A stretch of 64,000 nt of DNA from Cryptomeria japonica (lineage: Eukaryota > Streptophyta > Pinopsida > Cupressales > Cupressaceae), in NCBI RefSeq assembly GCF_030272615.1, contig NC_081412.1, forward strand, positions 546,292,202-546,356,201, in the 5' to 3' direction. Under the pieces are notes generated by a model, which saw only the letters and a program-made list of their open reading frames with translations, did no database searches and was not told where the DNA came from. The translations under genes and the position numbers were made by a program. This document shows, piece after piece, positions 37,541 to 46,920 of this stretch (positions within the stretch are counted from its first letter, which is position 1; every line of letters begins with the position of its first letter).

Positions 37541-38065
37541 TCAATAAAAACTCTGTGTCACAAATGGGACAAACTCTACCTCTTCCCTTTCAAGTGTTGG
37601 AGGTATTTCTCGAGCTGTGTTGTAGGTGATGCAGACGTTTGGGAAGAAATTGGGATTAATCTTTCCTCCTTGATTTTTGTGATAACTCAGAGCTCTATAT
37701 TGCATAAAAGCTCTGCGGTTCAATGATTCGGAATCAAATTCGTTTGTTTTTCCTTGAAGGTAGAGACGCATGTGACGCAGAAAGACTCTATGTGAGACAA
37801 AGGTTTGTCTATTTATATAGAAGAATTTCCTCCTTTTGATCAAAGCCTTTGAGCTTAATGGTCTTCTTTTCAAGTTGATATTCTGATGACACTTCTTCTT
37901 TCGCAAGATGTGAAGAATGGTCATAAAATTTGACCCTTTGTTGTTTGCACTTTGTTTTTGATGTGTTTGGTTGTTTTGAAAAATGTTTGATGGATACTTT
38001 GTTTTTGGGAAGTGATTTTTCTGACTTTTCTTTGACAAGAAAACAAAGCAAGCACGCAAACACAA
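37541..38065 (-). CDS. Conserved 174-codon leader ORF of gypsy element
   Basis: An intact minus-strand frame between the primer site and gag, ending 453 bases before the gag start. The second gypsy copy carries the same frame at 62653-63177, with the same length and stop (VPFVTQSFY). Over the 127 C-terminal codons (MTILHILRKKKCHQNI onward) I count about 15 silent and 11 replacement differences, which favours translation. The protein is basic, with no signal peptide, membrane segment or known domain. The N-terminal 45 residues are poorly conserved, so translation may start at the Met at 37921. A 78-92-codon frame overlapping in +1 shows only replacement differences in the same stretch and is probably a shadow. 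Confidence 0.55.
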   Translation of the reverse strand: MCLRACFVFLSKKSQKNHFPKTKYPSNIFQNNQTHQKQSANNKGSNFMTILHILRKKKCHQNINLKRRPLSSKALIKRRKFFYINRQTFVSHRVFLRHMRLYLQGKTNEFDSESLNRRAFMQYRALSYHKNQGGKINPNFFPNVCITYNTAREIPPTLEREEVEFVPFVTQSFY

Positions 38066-38655
38066 GAATGTTGCCTAAAAGGCACAAATGAGTATGGGTC
38101 TAGATTAACCCAATCCTTGGACTTGTATATGACCCTGCTTTAGATGTATTTTAAGGTGTATTTCCAAAGCCTGAAGTCGGCTCAATTTGCACTTGGTCTT
38201 TAAAACGAACACACTTCAAACACTTTTTATCCCTAAGGTCAAATGGCCAGTTGTGATAAATTTAGCCCACATCTTGATATTTCTTCGACTTTGGTACTAC
38301 ATACCTTATGAATCCCGCCGTGGCAGGTAAGGATGTGATATACTAAGTCTTGCGCGAGCATAACAAATAGATGATCCCTATGATGGGGGAGTCACCAATT
38401 TTATCAAGCCACAAGTGACTTTTCAAAAGGCTATGTTTCTACTCAAGGAAATATGTATGGTGAGTATCTTGGGAGCAAAACCATCTATGCTCTTGCACTA
38501 AATTATATCGCAAATATTCTCAATCAACAAAACGGATGGGCTACTACTTAAAGGTGTTTAGTCATGTTCAATGTTTTTGGACATAAGTTCATTCTGCAGT
38601 GACTCACTTAAGAGCCTTGTAATTGGTGGTGGGGCCCATTTGTCCTTTCGGCCAG

Positions 38656-38922
38656 TTACACTGTAGGAACAGCTATACCCAAGGCTACAGCTTTCACTCT
38701 CACCTGATTTCTATAGCGGCTCGAAGGATTTACCGCGCGAGGTCGTTCCCAAGAGTGATGTGTCTCTTGGCAGGCCTCTCTTAAAAAGATAAAAATTTTG
38801 AGCATTACTAACACTTTTCTCTTGCACCTAGGACCACGAGAGCCAAGGGAGAGGATAGTGTGTGTTAGAGGTAGGACCACTCGACTAACTTTTTGCACAA
38901 GCGTTCCAAACACGTAAAACAC
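38656..38922 (-). CDS. Second conserved small ORF in gypsy leader (88 codons)
   Basis: Minus-strand frame starting MFYVFGTLVQ and ending VALGIAVPTV. The second copy has an 87-codon counterpart at 61798-62061 with the same ends and an identical centre (VVLPLTHTILSLGSRGPRCKRKVLV). The surrounding leader DNA is equally conserved, so this may be RNA-level rather than protein-level constraint. A strong splice-donor-like sequence (ATCAGGTGAGAG, about 38698-38709, minus) lies inside. Function unknown. Confidence 0.35.
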   Translation of the reverse strand: MFYVFGTLVQKVSRVVLPLTHTILSLGSRGPRCKRKVLVMLKIFIFLREACQETHHSWERPRAVNPSSRYRNQVRVKAVALGIAVPTV

Positions 38923-39414
38923 TTGTTCTTTTTAATTCAGCATTTGCAAATGTGATCTAACTATTTGGAGATGTTGCTCCAACAGCCATGGTGTTCGTTT
39001 TAACTTCAAAGGCAATGTGTTTTGTAATCTAGAATTCGAAAGTCCTGGTCAACTTAACAAAAAGCACGTTTTGCTTGAAGTAAATCGCTTGCAAGAATTG
39101 GAACAAGTGGATTGTAAGTTTTTAATTGCACCAAAATTTGAAGTGTGGCTTGTAAATTCTTTAGTTTGATGCAAGAAAAGAAACTTTGTGTGTTGATTTT
39201 AAGCACCAATATAAAGATGAATCCTAACTAGCAATGGAAGTAAATGTTTGTTTTAAAGTGTTTTAAGAGCACCAAAGAAAAATTTGTGATTTTAGTGATG
39301 AGTTTTTAACCTGCACAAACAAAAACATGTTAGTAAAATCGCTGTTCAAGGGGGGGCTTCCACAAGCCTAATAATTTCCATTTTTGTGGTTACAATGTGA
39401 TTTAGACGACACTC

Positions 39415-39655
39415 TGTTGCAATAGCGCTAGTCTGCATTTTAAATAGAAGCGCTATTTCACATAGAAGTGCTAAAAGAAGGTGTGAGACACAGAGGCAAA
39501 AGCGCTAGAAGTTTTTCGATAGCGCTAGAAGAACGACCAAAGCACTAAAACAGGTGCAAAAGCACTGAAACTTTTACAATAGCGCTATTTCACGAACAAT
39601 AGCGCTAAAAGAAAAAGTGTCGGTAGCGCTAAAATGTGTTCAATAGCGCTAAAGC
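39415..39655 (-). repeat. Array of AGCGCT palindromes in gypsy 5' leader
   Basis: Eight exact AGCGCT hexamers plus about three transition variants (AGTGCT, AGCACT) in about 240 bases, starting roughly 80 bases inside the primer site. In plus reading the unit is CAATAGCGCTA, so on the transcribed minus sense it is TAGCGCTATTG, the same form as in the array upstream of the antisense ORF. Confidence 0.85.
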
Positions 39656-39725
39656 GCAACCTGTGTGGCACTTTCAACAATCAAATATGTTAGTAAAAAA
39701 AAATGAGATGTTTTTGCGTGTTTGA

Positions 39726-39743
39726 TTCACGTCAGGTTCACCA
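39726..39743 (-). other. Primer-binding site of gypsy element
   Basis: The minus strand reads TGGTGAACCTGACGTG two bases after the 5' LTR end (GGGCATCA). The second copy has TGGTGAACCCGACGTG at the equivalent place (60901). I cannot assign the primer tRNA by eye. Confidence 0.8.
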
Positions 39744-39745
39744 AA

Positions 39746-41144
39746 TGATGCCCTCCTAAATGGCACAAGGTTAGTAAATGATCAACAACACAAAAAGACA
39801 CAAAACCGTTAGATTGTTAGTGTTAGTCAATCAAAAACTAATCTAAAAAGGCATATCAAGAGAGATACTAAAAACATGCTAATATATCTAACTGAAGAAG
39901 CAAAGATAATGAGGCATCTCCAAATGCCTCTTAGCATGGTTTTGGTTCCTTTCTCCCTTGTTCCTCTCCTCTCCAAGTTCCAAAATAGTGTAGCTCTCAG
40001 CAGCTTTTTGCACTATGGATGCTTCTGGAGGATTGAGGTTGTAATATTGAGCTTTTGAATATGAAATGAGAAGCTAATGCTATGCTATTGATGCTAAAAT
40101 GATATATTTTAACCAAAATAACAAGGTATTAGATGATTATGCTAAAAATGCTCTCTAAAATGTCTATAGCTTAGATGCATACAAGTTTTCAGGATCTGGA
40201 TTATGAAGAAATGGGCTCTATTTATAGGAAAAATGGAGCAATGGATGGTTGAGATTGAGCAATCTCAACAAGGGTCAGGATTGAATGATTTCAAATCCAT
40301 GTGAGGGCTTTCAACCCAATCCCAGGATGACAAGTGTCAATGTGAGATAGGTTGAGAGGAGAGGGAATAAGCATTAAATGTCTGATATGACCTTGGGATT
40401 TTAGAGTCAAGGTTGGTTGAATGAATAAAATCTTTATTCAAAGAATAAAGCTTTTATCCAATGGATAAACTCTTGTGCAAATGTGAAATGGATGAATATG
40501 GTCAAAACAATAAATGTTTGGGGGGACAAGTTTGAAATAACCATAAATGGTTATGTAAGAGCCATAAATGGTCATGTAAGAGCCATTAGTGGTCTTGGAA
40601 GACTTTGGGGGTTAATTTGTTGAACACACAAAGCATTAAATGCTTTTCAAAGACTTTGGAGTCTTTGAGAAGTGACTCCATTTTGCTTAGGAATGTGACA
40701 ATAATTAGGGGATGGATTAGGCTAATTAGGAAGGGGTTAGAAGAATCTAGAAGGGGATTAGATTTTTGCAAGTGGATTTGGTGGGTGAGGGAAAATAGGA
40801 TTTTATTAAAATAAAAATTCATTTATTTCAATAAATGTGTGCAAGTTGCATTTGTAGGAAAATGCAAGTGGGGGGGGATAATGATTTAAATAAATGTTTT
40901 ATTTAATTTATTTAAAAGAGGAAAAGGGGATTTAATTAAATAAATAGATTTTATTTATTTAATTGATTTGAATTTGATTTAATGAATTAATTAAAATAAA
41001 TTGAATAATATATTTAATAAATAGAAGAATGTTTGGGGATGAATTAATTAAATATTAATTTAATTAATTGATGGCTAGTGGATTTTTAATCAAATAAATA
41101 GCGAATATTTATTTAATTAAGATGGACAGATTTGTGTGACCACA
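39746..41144 (-). repeat. 5' LTR of Tat-type gypsy element
   Basis: Partner of 22511-23909. A TATA box (TATAAATAG on the minus strand) lies at 40218-40226 and is the probable promoter of gag-pol. Differences from the 3' LTR are scattered, for example at the base before the terminal ACA/CCACA end. Confidence 0.93.
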
Positions 41145-41149
41145 GTATT

Positions 41150-41454
41150 TAACCTGCAATAAGCCCCTTCGCGGTTTGGCCGTAACATGGATCCTCTCAA
41201 GTACCAATCTAAAAGGACTCCTAAGACATACAAGGCAAGGAGAGAAAAGACATTAGATCCCAAATCAACACATAAGGTAATCTACAATTTAATTACAAAG
41301 AAATTATAGTTGAATGTATAGTTATTTTGATAATTGTGAACTATTTTTTACAAAAGGAATCTAACTTGGCTTTTGAATTGTGGTTGTGTAGCCATCTATA
41401 GAGTCGTGTACTGCATCAAAGAGGCTCGATTTTGATGATCCACCACAACCATAG
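41150..41454 (+). pseudogene. Last two exons of the candidate 8-exon gene
   Basis: Exon 7 runs to 41276 (RFGRNMDPLKYQSKRTPKTY..., donor AAG/GTAATC). Exon 8 is 41392-41454 (PSIESCTASKRLDFDDPPQP then TAG; acceptor TTGTGTAG). Both read in phase 0. A TAA near 41161 upstream of the Met in exon 7 fits a lost CAA. The gypsy element's right target duplication (41145-41149) touches the 5' side of exon 7. Confidence 0.45.
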
Positions 41455-42798
41455 GATCATATAGTGTTAGTTGTGGTCATCGAAGGACCAATACATCTAT
41501 ATATTCTATACTTTTATTGTATGTCGATCTGGACATGGCATATCCCACATTTTTGTAAAACATTTATTAACTTGGCATATATGCCATTATTGTATACATA
41601 CACAATTATTGTGCATTTTGATATATATAATTATTGATATTCGATCCAATTTGTTCATTGTGTGCATGTCTTTGTACTTTGAAACTTTACAATTGAAATG
41701 TGATCCAATTATAGCATATTGTGGATTTATCAAATTAGAATCCAATAGAATTTATTATTATTTACAATAGTCTCTGCATAGTGGTATGAGTCATGATCAT
41801 TACATGGAATTTGTTTGACAATTTTAACATTGATGTGCATCCAAATATTGTAACATGTATACTGCATTTGCATATATTTACATGCTGAAGACATATCAGT
41901 CATGAGGCACACATAAATACATATGTTGAAAACATATCAAACATGAAGCAATCACATGAATACATAAGACATATGAATATATAAGAAAAATGAATATATA
42001 TAAGACATATGAATACACTCAAGCATAAAGTAACTCCTTCACGTAGGAAGTATTCACATGAATTCATGAAGACATAAAACATAATCAAAGTATCCACTCA
42101 ATACATACATGTATTAACTTCAGTGTCAACCTTTGTTAATGCAAGTGTCAACCATTTTTACTACTTTGGTTTTAAAAAAGAAGAGGATGTGAACGCAACC
42201 ACAACTCTTGGAGACCAAATACAATAGGCTCCCTCAAAGTTTACAAATCCAAGCCCTTACCCTATATTGGGACCATGTCGTCAGGGTTTACAGGATTTTG
42301 ATCCCTACCCTATGTTGGGAATCATCTTGTTGACTAGGAATTAATAATAATTATGATCACATTTTATCCATGGTAATGATCACTAGATGCTTTTGATTCC
42401 TTTCCTTTATATCTCTCAATGTGAGTGGTGTGGGAGCACCCTCATGTTCACAATGGTCAAATTTGGGGTTTTGTCTTGTTTTGTGGTGTTTAATCTAAAT
42501 AAGGTCATTTGGGACCATTAACGATCATTTGGAGTCATTTGTGAAAGTTTGGGGTCATTAGGATAAAATATGTAAAAGTTGCTGAGTTGTTGTCAATTTG
42601 GAGACTATTTCTATGTATTTTCCTGTAATATTGTTGTTGTTTCACGTTGTGTGGATTGCATAGATCAAATAAAGACCTAAGACCTATTGGAAATGTTAGA
42701 TATGTTAATCTAGTTTTATTTGCACTTGGTTTCATCCATTTTCACCAAGTACTTAATGAGATATTGCAATTTTTTTTAAAATTGTGTGAATACTGTCA
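41455..42798. other. AT-rich intergenic DNA, no supported gene
   Basis: Contains low-complexity reiterations of ACATATGAATACATAAG-type words (about 41890-42080). No frame above 99 codons and no recognisable domain. Confidence 0.6.
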
Positions 42799-43507
42799 GA
42801 TGCATGCAATGCAAGGTTGCAAGATAGGCTAACTTTCATTCCGTTCACCATGGGCACAAACTACTAGCACGAGCACATAAGAGTGATTAGTTTTATGGTA
42901 GGAATGCCCCTATTGTGCATCCCAACTTGTCAGAACATCCAGAGCCATAGCCTACCGACACCATCTCTCAAGTGCCCTAAGTCCAAAAAAATGTCAAACT
43001 TTGACGAACTATTTCTTGAAATCCAAGACACATACAAATGATCTATTTGAAGCTATAGGGTAATATGAGGCCCATATACAATGACCTGTCTCATATTTTG
43101 AAGACTCGGAGCCATTTTCACAAGGTAGCATTTTTTCAGTTGGTGCAAAAGTCATAAGATGGATGCAATGCAAGGTTGCAAGATAGGCTAACTTTCATTC
43201 CATTTGTCATGGGAATGAACTATCAACAGAAGCGCGTTCCAGTGGGTGGGTTTATGGTAGGCATTCTCATTTTGTGCATCCCAACTTGCTGAAATGTCCA
43301 GAGCCATACCCTACTAGTGCCATCTCTCAAGTGCCCAAGTCCAAAAAATTGTCAAAATTCGACACTGTTTCTTGGAATCTAGGACACATACAAATGGCCT
43401 GTTTGAAGCTATAGGGTCATGTGAGGCCCATCTATAATGACCTATCTCAAATTTTGAAGACTCAGAGCCATTTTCACAGGGTAACATTTTTTCAATTGGT
43501 GCGAAAA
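42799..43507. repeat. Tandem duplication, 359-bp unit, two diverged copies
   Basis: The copy at 42799-43157 repeats at 43158-43507 in the same orientation. Landmarks in both: GCAATGCAAGGTTGCAAGAT, TGTGCATCCCAACTTG, CCATCTCTCAAGTGCCC, GACACATACAAATG, TTGAAGCTATAGGGT and GAGCCATTTTCACA. Substitutions and small indels are frequent, roughly 15-20 percent by eye. Confidence 0.9.
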
Positions 43508-43639
43508 CAAAATTAGGACATTTACTCATAAATAGTCATACAAAATTTCAAGTATAATCATAAATACAAAAGGTATCACAAAATTCCATTTACGCATATT
43601 TATAATCAAATAGTACAAAAATTACATATACAAAAATTT

Positions 43640-43930
43640 GCCTAATTTGCCTCTAAATATTGACAAATTAGCTCATGGAGTATTTAAATATACAAAAACA
43701 TTATTTACAAATCAGCTCATGGCCATTTATATGTACAAAATTTGGCAATTAAATATGCACAATTCAGCTCATGGTCATTTAAATATACAAAATTTGGCAA
43801 CTAAATATGCACAAATTAGGTCATGGTACAAAATTTGGCTTCTAAATATGCACAAATCAGCTCATGGGCATTTATATATACAAAAAACAAATATAGAACA
43901 ATTTTCCAACTATATATACAAAATTCTCAA
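43640..43930. repeat. Tandem repeat, about 52-bp unit, five copies
   Basis: AGCTCATGG (once AGGTCATGG) recurs at about 43670, 43714, 43766, 43818 and 43859, with AAATTTGGC, TAAATATGCACAAATC and TTTA(A/T)ATATACAAA between. Confidence 0.85.
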
Positions 43931-44117
43931 AATCATTGTACCCGAAATTGTAGAATCCTTGTAATGCTCCAACACACTGAAAAATTATAGCTGATCCAAA
44001 ATCAATCAAGTGAGCTTGCTGGATCATCTCTAACCCTTATTGTGTCAAGTATTGCCTCGTGGTCAAATTCATGAACTTTCCATAAATTCTTGTTATGAGG
44101 TCTACCATGATACTTAA

Positions 44118-44383
44118 TCAATTGAATATTTGTTGCAACAACTTGAAGAAATGAAGAATATGTTTGTGTGTTTCAAAGTCCTCGAACAACCAAACATCAT
44201 AATTCTTGATAGGGTATCTTCTAAGCCATGTCCTTGTCATGACAACAGACCATATTGGGTACTCAATACTCTCTTCGTCAATGATTGTGGTTGCCAATTT
44301 TCTTTTAGGCTCAATACAATGACACAAAAAGTAATATGTTCCCTTTTCATTGTTCTCTTCTGCAACAACTGTATACACATGAC
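44118..44383 (-). pseudogene. C-terminal exon of the DDE-transposase-like gene
   Basis: A minus-strand frame of about 88 codons beginning after a splice-acceptor-like ATGTAG (minus, 44384-44389): VMYTVVAEENNEKGTYYFLCHC...KRKLATTI...FEYPI-like...TWLRRY...LFEDFETHKHI. In pre-insertion order it follows directly downstream of the exon ending near 51990, so I read it as the last exon. The LINE insertion (44447-51922) then lies within the intron. Confidence 0.55.
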
Positions 44384-44430
44384 CTACATTTTATAGAATG
44401 ATAATTAATACCAAAAACAATGTGAGATGT

Positions 44431-44446
44431 AACAAAAGGAGCCAAA
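44431..44446. repeat. 16-bp target site duplication of LINE (left copy)
   Basis: AACAAAAGGAGCCAAA is repeated exactly at 51923-51938, bounding the LINE insertion. Confidence 0.9.
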
Positions 44447-44826
44447 CTAGTCATTTTTTCGAAGCCTCAGCTGCCTTGAACACCTTAATTTTAGCCAAAA
44501 GTCTTAATTATGAAAAATTATGGCTTGAGGGAGATTCACTTAATATTATTAAGTGTCTCAAGGGGGAGTCAGAGCCATGTTGGTCAATTGAAAATATTAT
44601 CATGAAAGCTAGGGAGATCATTGCAAGTTTTAAAGAAATTATTATTCAACATGCCTTTAGAGAGCAAAATAGTGTGGCAGACTATCTAGTGAATATAAGA
44701 GTTTACTCTGACTCCCAATCGATTCGGCACAAGGAAGATCTCAATTTAAACATTAAAGAGCTCCTTAGAAAGGATCGTCATATGGGGAGAGAAGGACAAT
44801 ATAATCATGATAGGGATTATGAATAA
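44447..44826 (+). pseudogene. LINE ORF2 C-terminus: RNase H domain
   Basis: A 127-codon open frame from the insertion breakpoint to TAA 44824. EASAALNTLILAKSLNYEKLWLEGDSLNII and AFREQNSVADYLVNI match the plant LINE-type RNase H (RVT_3-like): the catalytic-type E of EASAA, the D of EGDS and the D of VADYL are present. It ends shortly after the domain (LRKDRHMGREG). The upstream RT and endonuclease are missing by 5' truncation. Confidence 0.85.
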
Positions 44827-45415
44827 TTTATGCCTTGATGGAAAGGTCATCATTACTTGGCAAAGCGGTAGATCCCCAACAATCTATAATATTTTGCTGC
44901 ACACTTTGTGGGTTTCCCGGTTCAAAATCTTGAGCAACTTCGGGAAAGAAGGGCTTAGTTTGCAGAGAAACAGAGCAGATAGTCTGAATCCAAAGATGGG
45001 AGGAGACCTAAGAAGGGAGGAACCAGATAATACGTCGACTTGGAAAGAGATGCCGAAAGTGTGGGCAAAACTAGAAAAGGGCTCTCTCACAAGCTTCATG
45101 GAGAATCTCGTGGACTATGATAAAGGTAGGGTAAACCTCGCCATTTCCAAGATTTCCAAAAATTGGTCTAATGGCTCATTTAAAATCTATGGAGTTAAGT
45201 TCAAGCTGGATGCTGGGCTTATAGCTACACTGACAGGAATGCCCCACACTGGGCTTAATTTCTTTCAAGAACTTAAAGTCTCCAACAATGTGGTCAATCT
45301 GTTCCTGAGGAAAGAGAAAGAGAGGGTTAGAATCGGCAAAGCCACTGGGGGCTACTACGAAGCAGCTAATATTAAGAAAATATGGGGATGGGTTTTTAAT
45401 GTAGTTATGGAATAC

Positions 45416-45913
45416 TGTTGGTGTAAATAATTATTCATCATGGATATTATTACACTTACTTAAGTTTACTTAGGATAATGCATTTCATAGTAGTTTGGAT
45501 ATGAAACACTTGGGTGTTTGTGTCACATTGGGATAGTGTGTGTAGGAGAAATTCCACCTCTTATGGTGTTGATCTTGTTATTACACTATCATATCCACTT
45601 ATTGTGGAGTGATAATTCCACCTTTGGTGGGTGATCCACCTCATGTGGAATATTATATTATTTCTCCTACCTACCCACACCTATTTCCTACCTACCCTTG
45701 TTTCTTATTGAGCCACATGTCATGTTTGTGTGCTCATACATATCCCTAGCCTTGCCTATATAAGCAGGCTCATCTACATTGTATGTAACAATAACGATAA
45801 TCCAGTTGATTGTTGATCATTTTCTATTGATGAGAATACAGTTTATTCTTGTCCCATATTATGTCTCTATCTTGTACATTTCATTGACCTCTTGATCTTG
45901 GCAAAATCCAACA
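45416..45913 (+). repeat. 5' LTR of non-autonomous copia element
   Basis: TGTTGGTGTAAAT...AAAATCCAACA. A TATA box (TATATAA) at 45757-45763 is the likely promoter. Identical to 50117-50614 except for three transitions. Confidence 0.95.
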
Positions 45914-45925
45914 TGGTATCAGAGC
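45914..45925 (+). other. Primer-binding site, initiator tRNA-Met type
   Basis: TGGTATCAGAGC directly follows the 5' LTR terminal CA. Confidence 0.95.
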
Positions 45926-46299
45926 TATTTGGGGCTTCATTGATTCGTCTTGAAGAGGCATTATTGCGACGTTAAGAGGCAGATCTGAGGAGCAGCATCA
46001 TTTGGAGGCGTCCTAGACCAGATCCGACCTCTCCATTGCGTCCGGAAGGCCATTTCCATGAATTTTGGTTATAAAGTTGGCCTATTTTGGTGAGGAAATT
46101 TTTTTTCCCCAATTTTGCTAATCGTACGGATTTTTCGAATATTCATTATTTTTTCAAAAAAAAATTTTTTCGTTTTTTCTGAAGTTGTTTTGAAAAATCG
46201 AAAAAATAAAAAAAAATTCAAATTGTTCGAAAAATTTAAAATAAAAAAAAAATCAAAAAAACGAAAAAGAAATTAAAAAAAAAAGGGGAAAAATCGATT

Positions 46300-46920
46300 T
46301 TTTGGGGGGTCCGCAGACCCCCCCGTACCCCCGTGATCTGCAGGTTGTTGCAGGTTTTTCGCAGATTGTACTTGCCGCACCATCCTCCGGCAGTACCTGC
46401 AAGTCGTACCTGTGACGCCGTCTGTCAGCCGAGTCTGCCGCAGAGCCTCCCGGACTCCCGCCCCGCTCCGGCTCCTCCCCCGGCTTCCGCCCCAGGCGCT
46501 GTGCCGAAGACACCGCCCGCGTGCACAGCTTCTCCGGCCCGAGCAGCGCCTTCTTCACCTCCACCGCTCAGCTCCAAGGCTCCCTCCACGGCGGCTCCCC
46601 CGCCGCCTCCCGCGAGCGGTCCACGCACACCGTCTCCGCCGCTCCTCGGCGCCCTCCGCCTCCGGCCCGTCTGACAGATCATCACCAGTCACCTTTTGCC
46701 ACGTCAGCACAGCCACGCGGAAAACTGTACGCCCAGTCACCTTAGACACGTCGATCTTTCGTACGCATAGTCAGCACGCCACATCGACAGTACGGACTGC
46801 CACATCAGCCTGTCCAGTCAAAGATTCGTACAGTACGGACGGTACAGCCAGCAGGCGAGTCATTCGTCCGTACAGTATGGACGCCTAGTCAGCCAGGCAG
46901 CGAAGTTTTGGCGACGGTCA
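46300..46920 (+). other. GC-rich, CpG-rich leader segment of copia element
   Basis: About 600 bases of very GC-rich DNA inside an AT-rich element, between the primer site and gag. It has proline-, arginine- or glycine-rich frames on both strands (46333-46674 and 46412-46888 plus; 46253-46749 minus), a sign of composition rather than coding. The 3' part (46740-46880) repeats CGTACAGTACGGAC / CGTACAGTATGGAC motifs with dyad symmetry and GTCAGC / CCACATC words. It may be packaging or structured RNA, or captured foreign DNA. Confidence 0.7.

Larger units (their letters stand above)
22511..41144 (-). mobile_element. 18.6-kb Ty3/gypsy retrotransposon, Tat-type, with antisense ORF
   Basis: Minus-strand element with two 1399-bp LTRs (22511-23909 and 39746-41144) that differ at only about a dozen positions by eye, flanked by GTATT on both sides. 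In transcription order: 5' LTR, primer site, AGCGCT array, 2.6-kb leader with two small conserved ORFs, gag (37087-35477), pol with protease, RT, RNase H, second archaeal-type RNase H and integrase (35476-29813), then 5.9 kb of 3' sequence carrying a convergent plant mobile domain ORF, a second AGCGCT array, the polypurine tract and the 3' LTR. The two RNase H domains and the large 3' region place it in the Tat lineage. The insertion is young but the coding frame has six stops. Confidence 0.94.
18835..41454 (+). pseudogene. Candidate 8-exon gene of unknown function, introns filled by retrotransposons
   Basis: Exons inferred from GT-AG sites and frame: 18835-18853 (MPRQPR, phase 1), 18970-20025, 20139-20213, 20321-20398, about 22203-22271, 22367-22435, about 41150-41276 and 41392-41454. 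The exon 1 to 2 junction restores the long frame exactly, and exons 3, 4, 6 and 8 have whole numbers of codons. The protein begins Gln/Asn/Pro-rich, contains the block GIKNAFWNRWCMVF...NNFEVPLYFLRKLY (about 19434-19560) and a basic segment (KYQSKRTPKTYKARREK), and ends KRLDFDDPPQP. I do not recognise the family. Stops at 19212, 19422, 19722 and 22415 and a frame change in exon 2 argue for a pseudogene. The intron between exons 4 and 5 holds an LTR; the one between 6 and 7 holds the gypsy, inserted a few bases upstream of exon 7. Confidence 0.5.

Noticed and set aside
37809-38087. Alternative-frame leader ORF (92 codons; 84 codons at 62655-62909)
   Set aside because: Differences between copies in this frame are all replacements where the 174-codon frame shows silent changes, so it is more likely a shadow.
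46253-46888. Several Pro/Arg/Gly-rich frames on both strands of the copia leader
   Set aside because: Open frames on both strands are expected from high GC; no motif and no conserved start.
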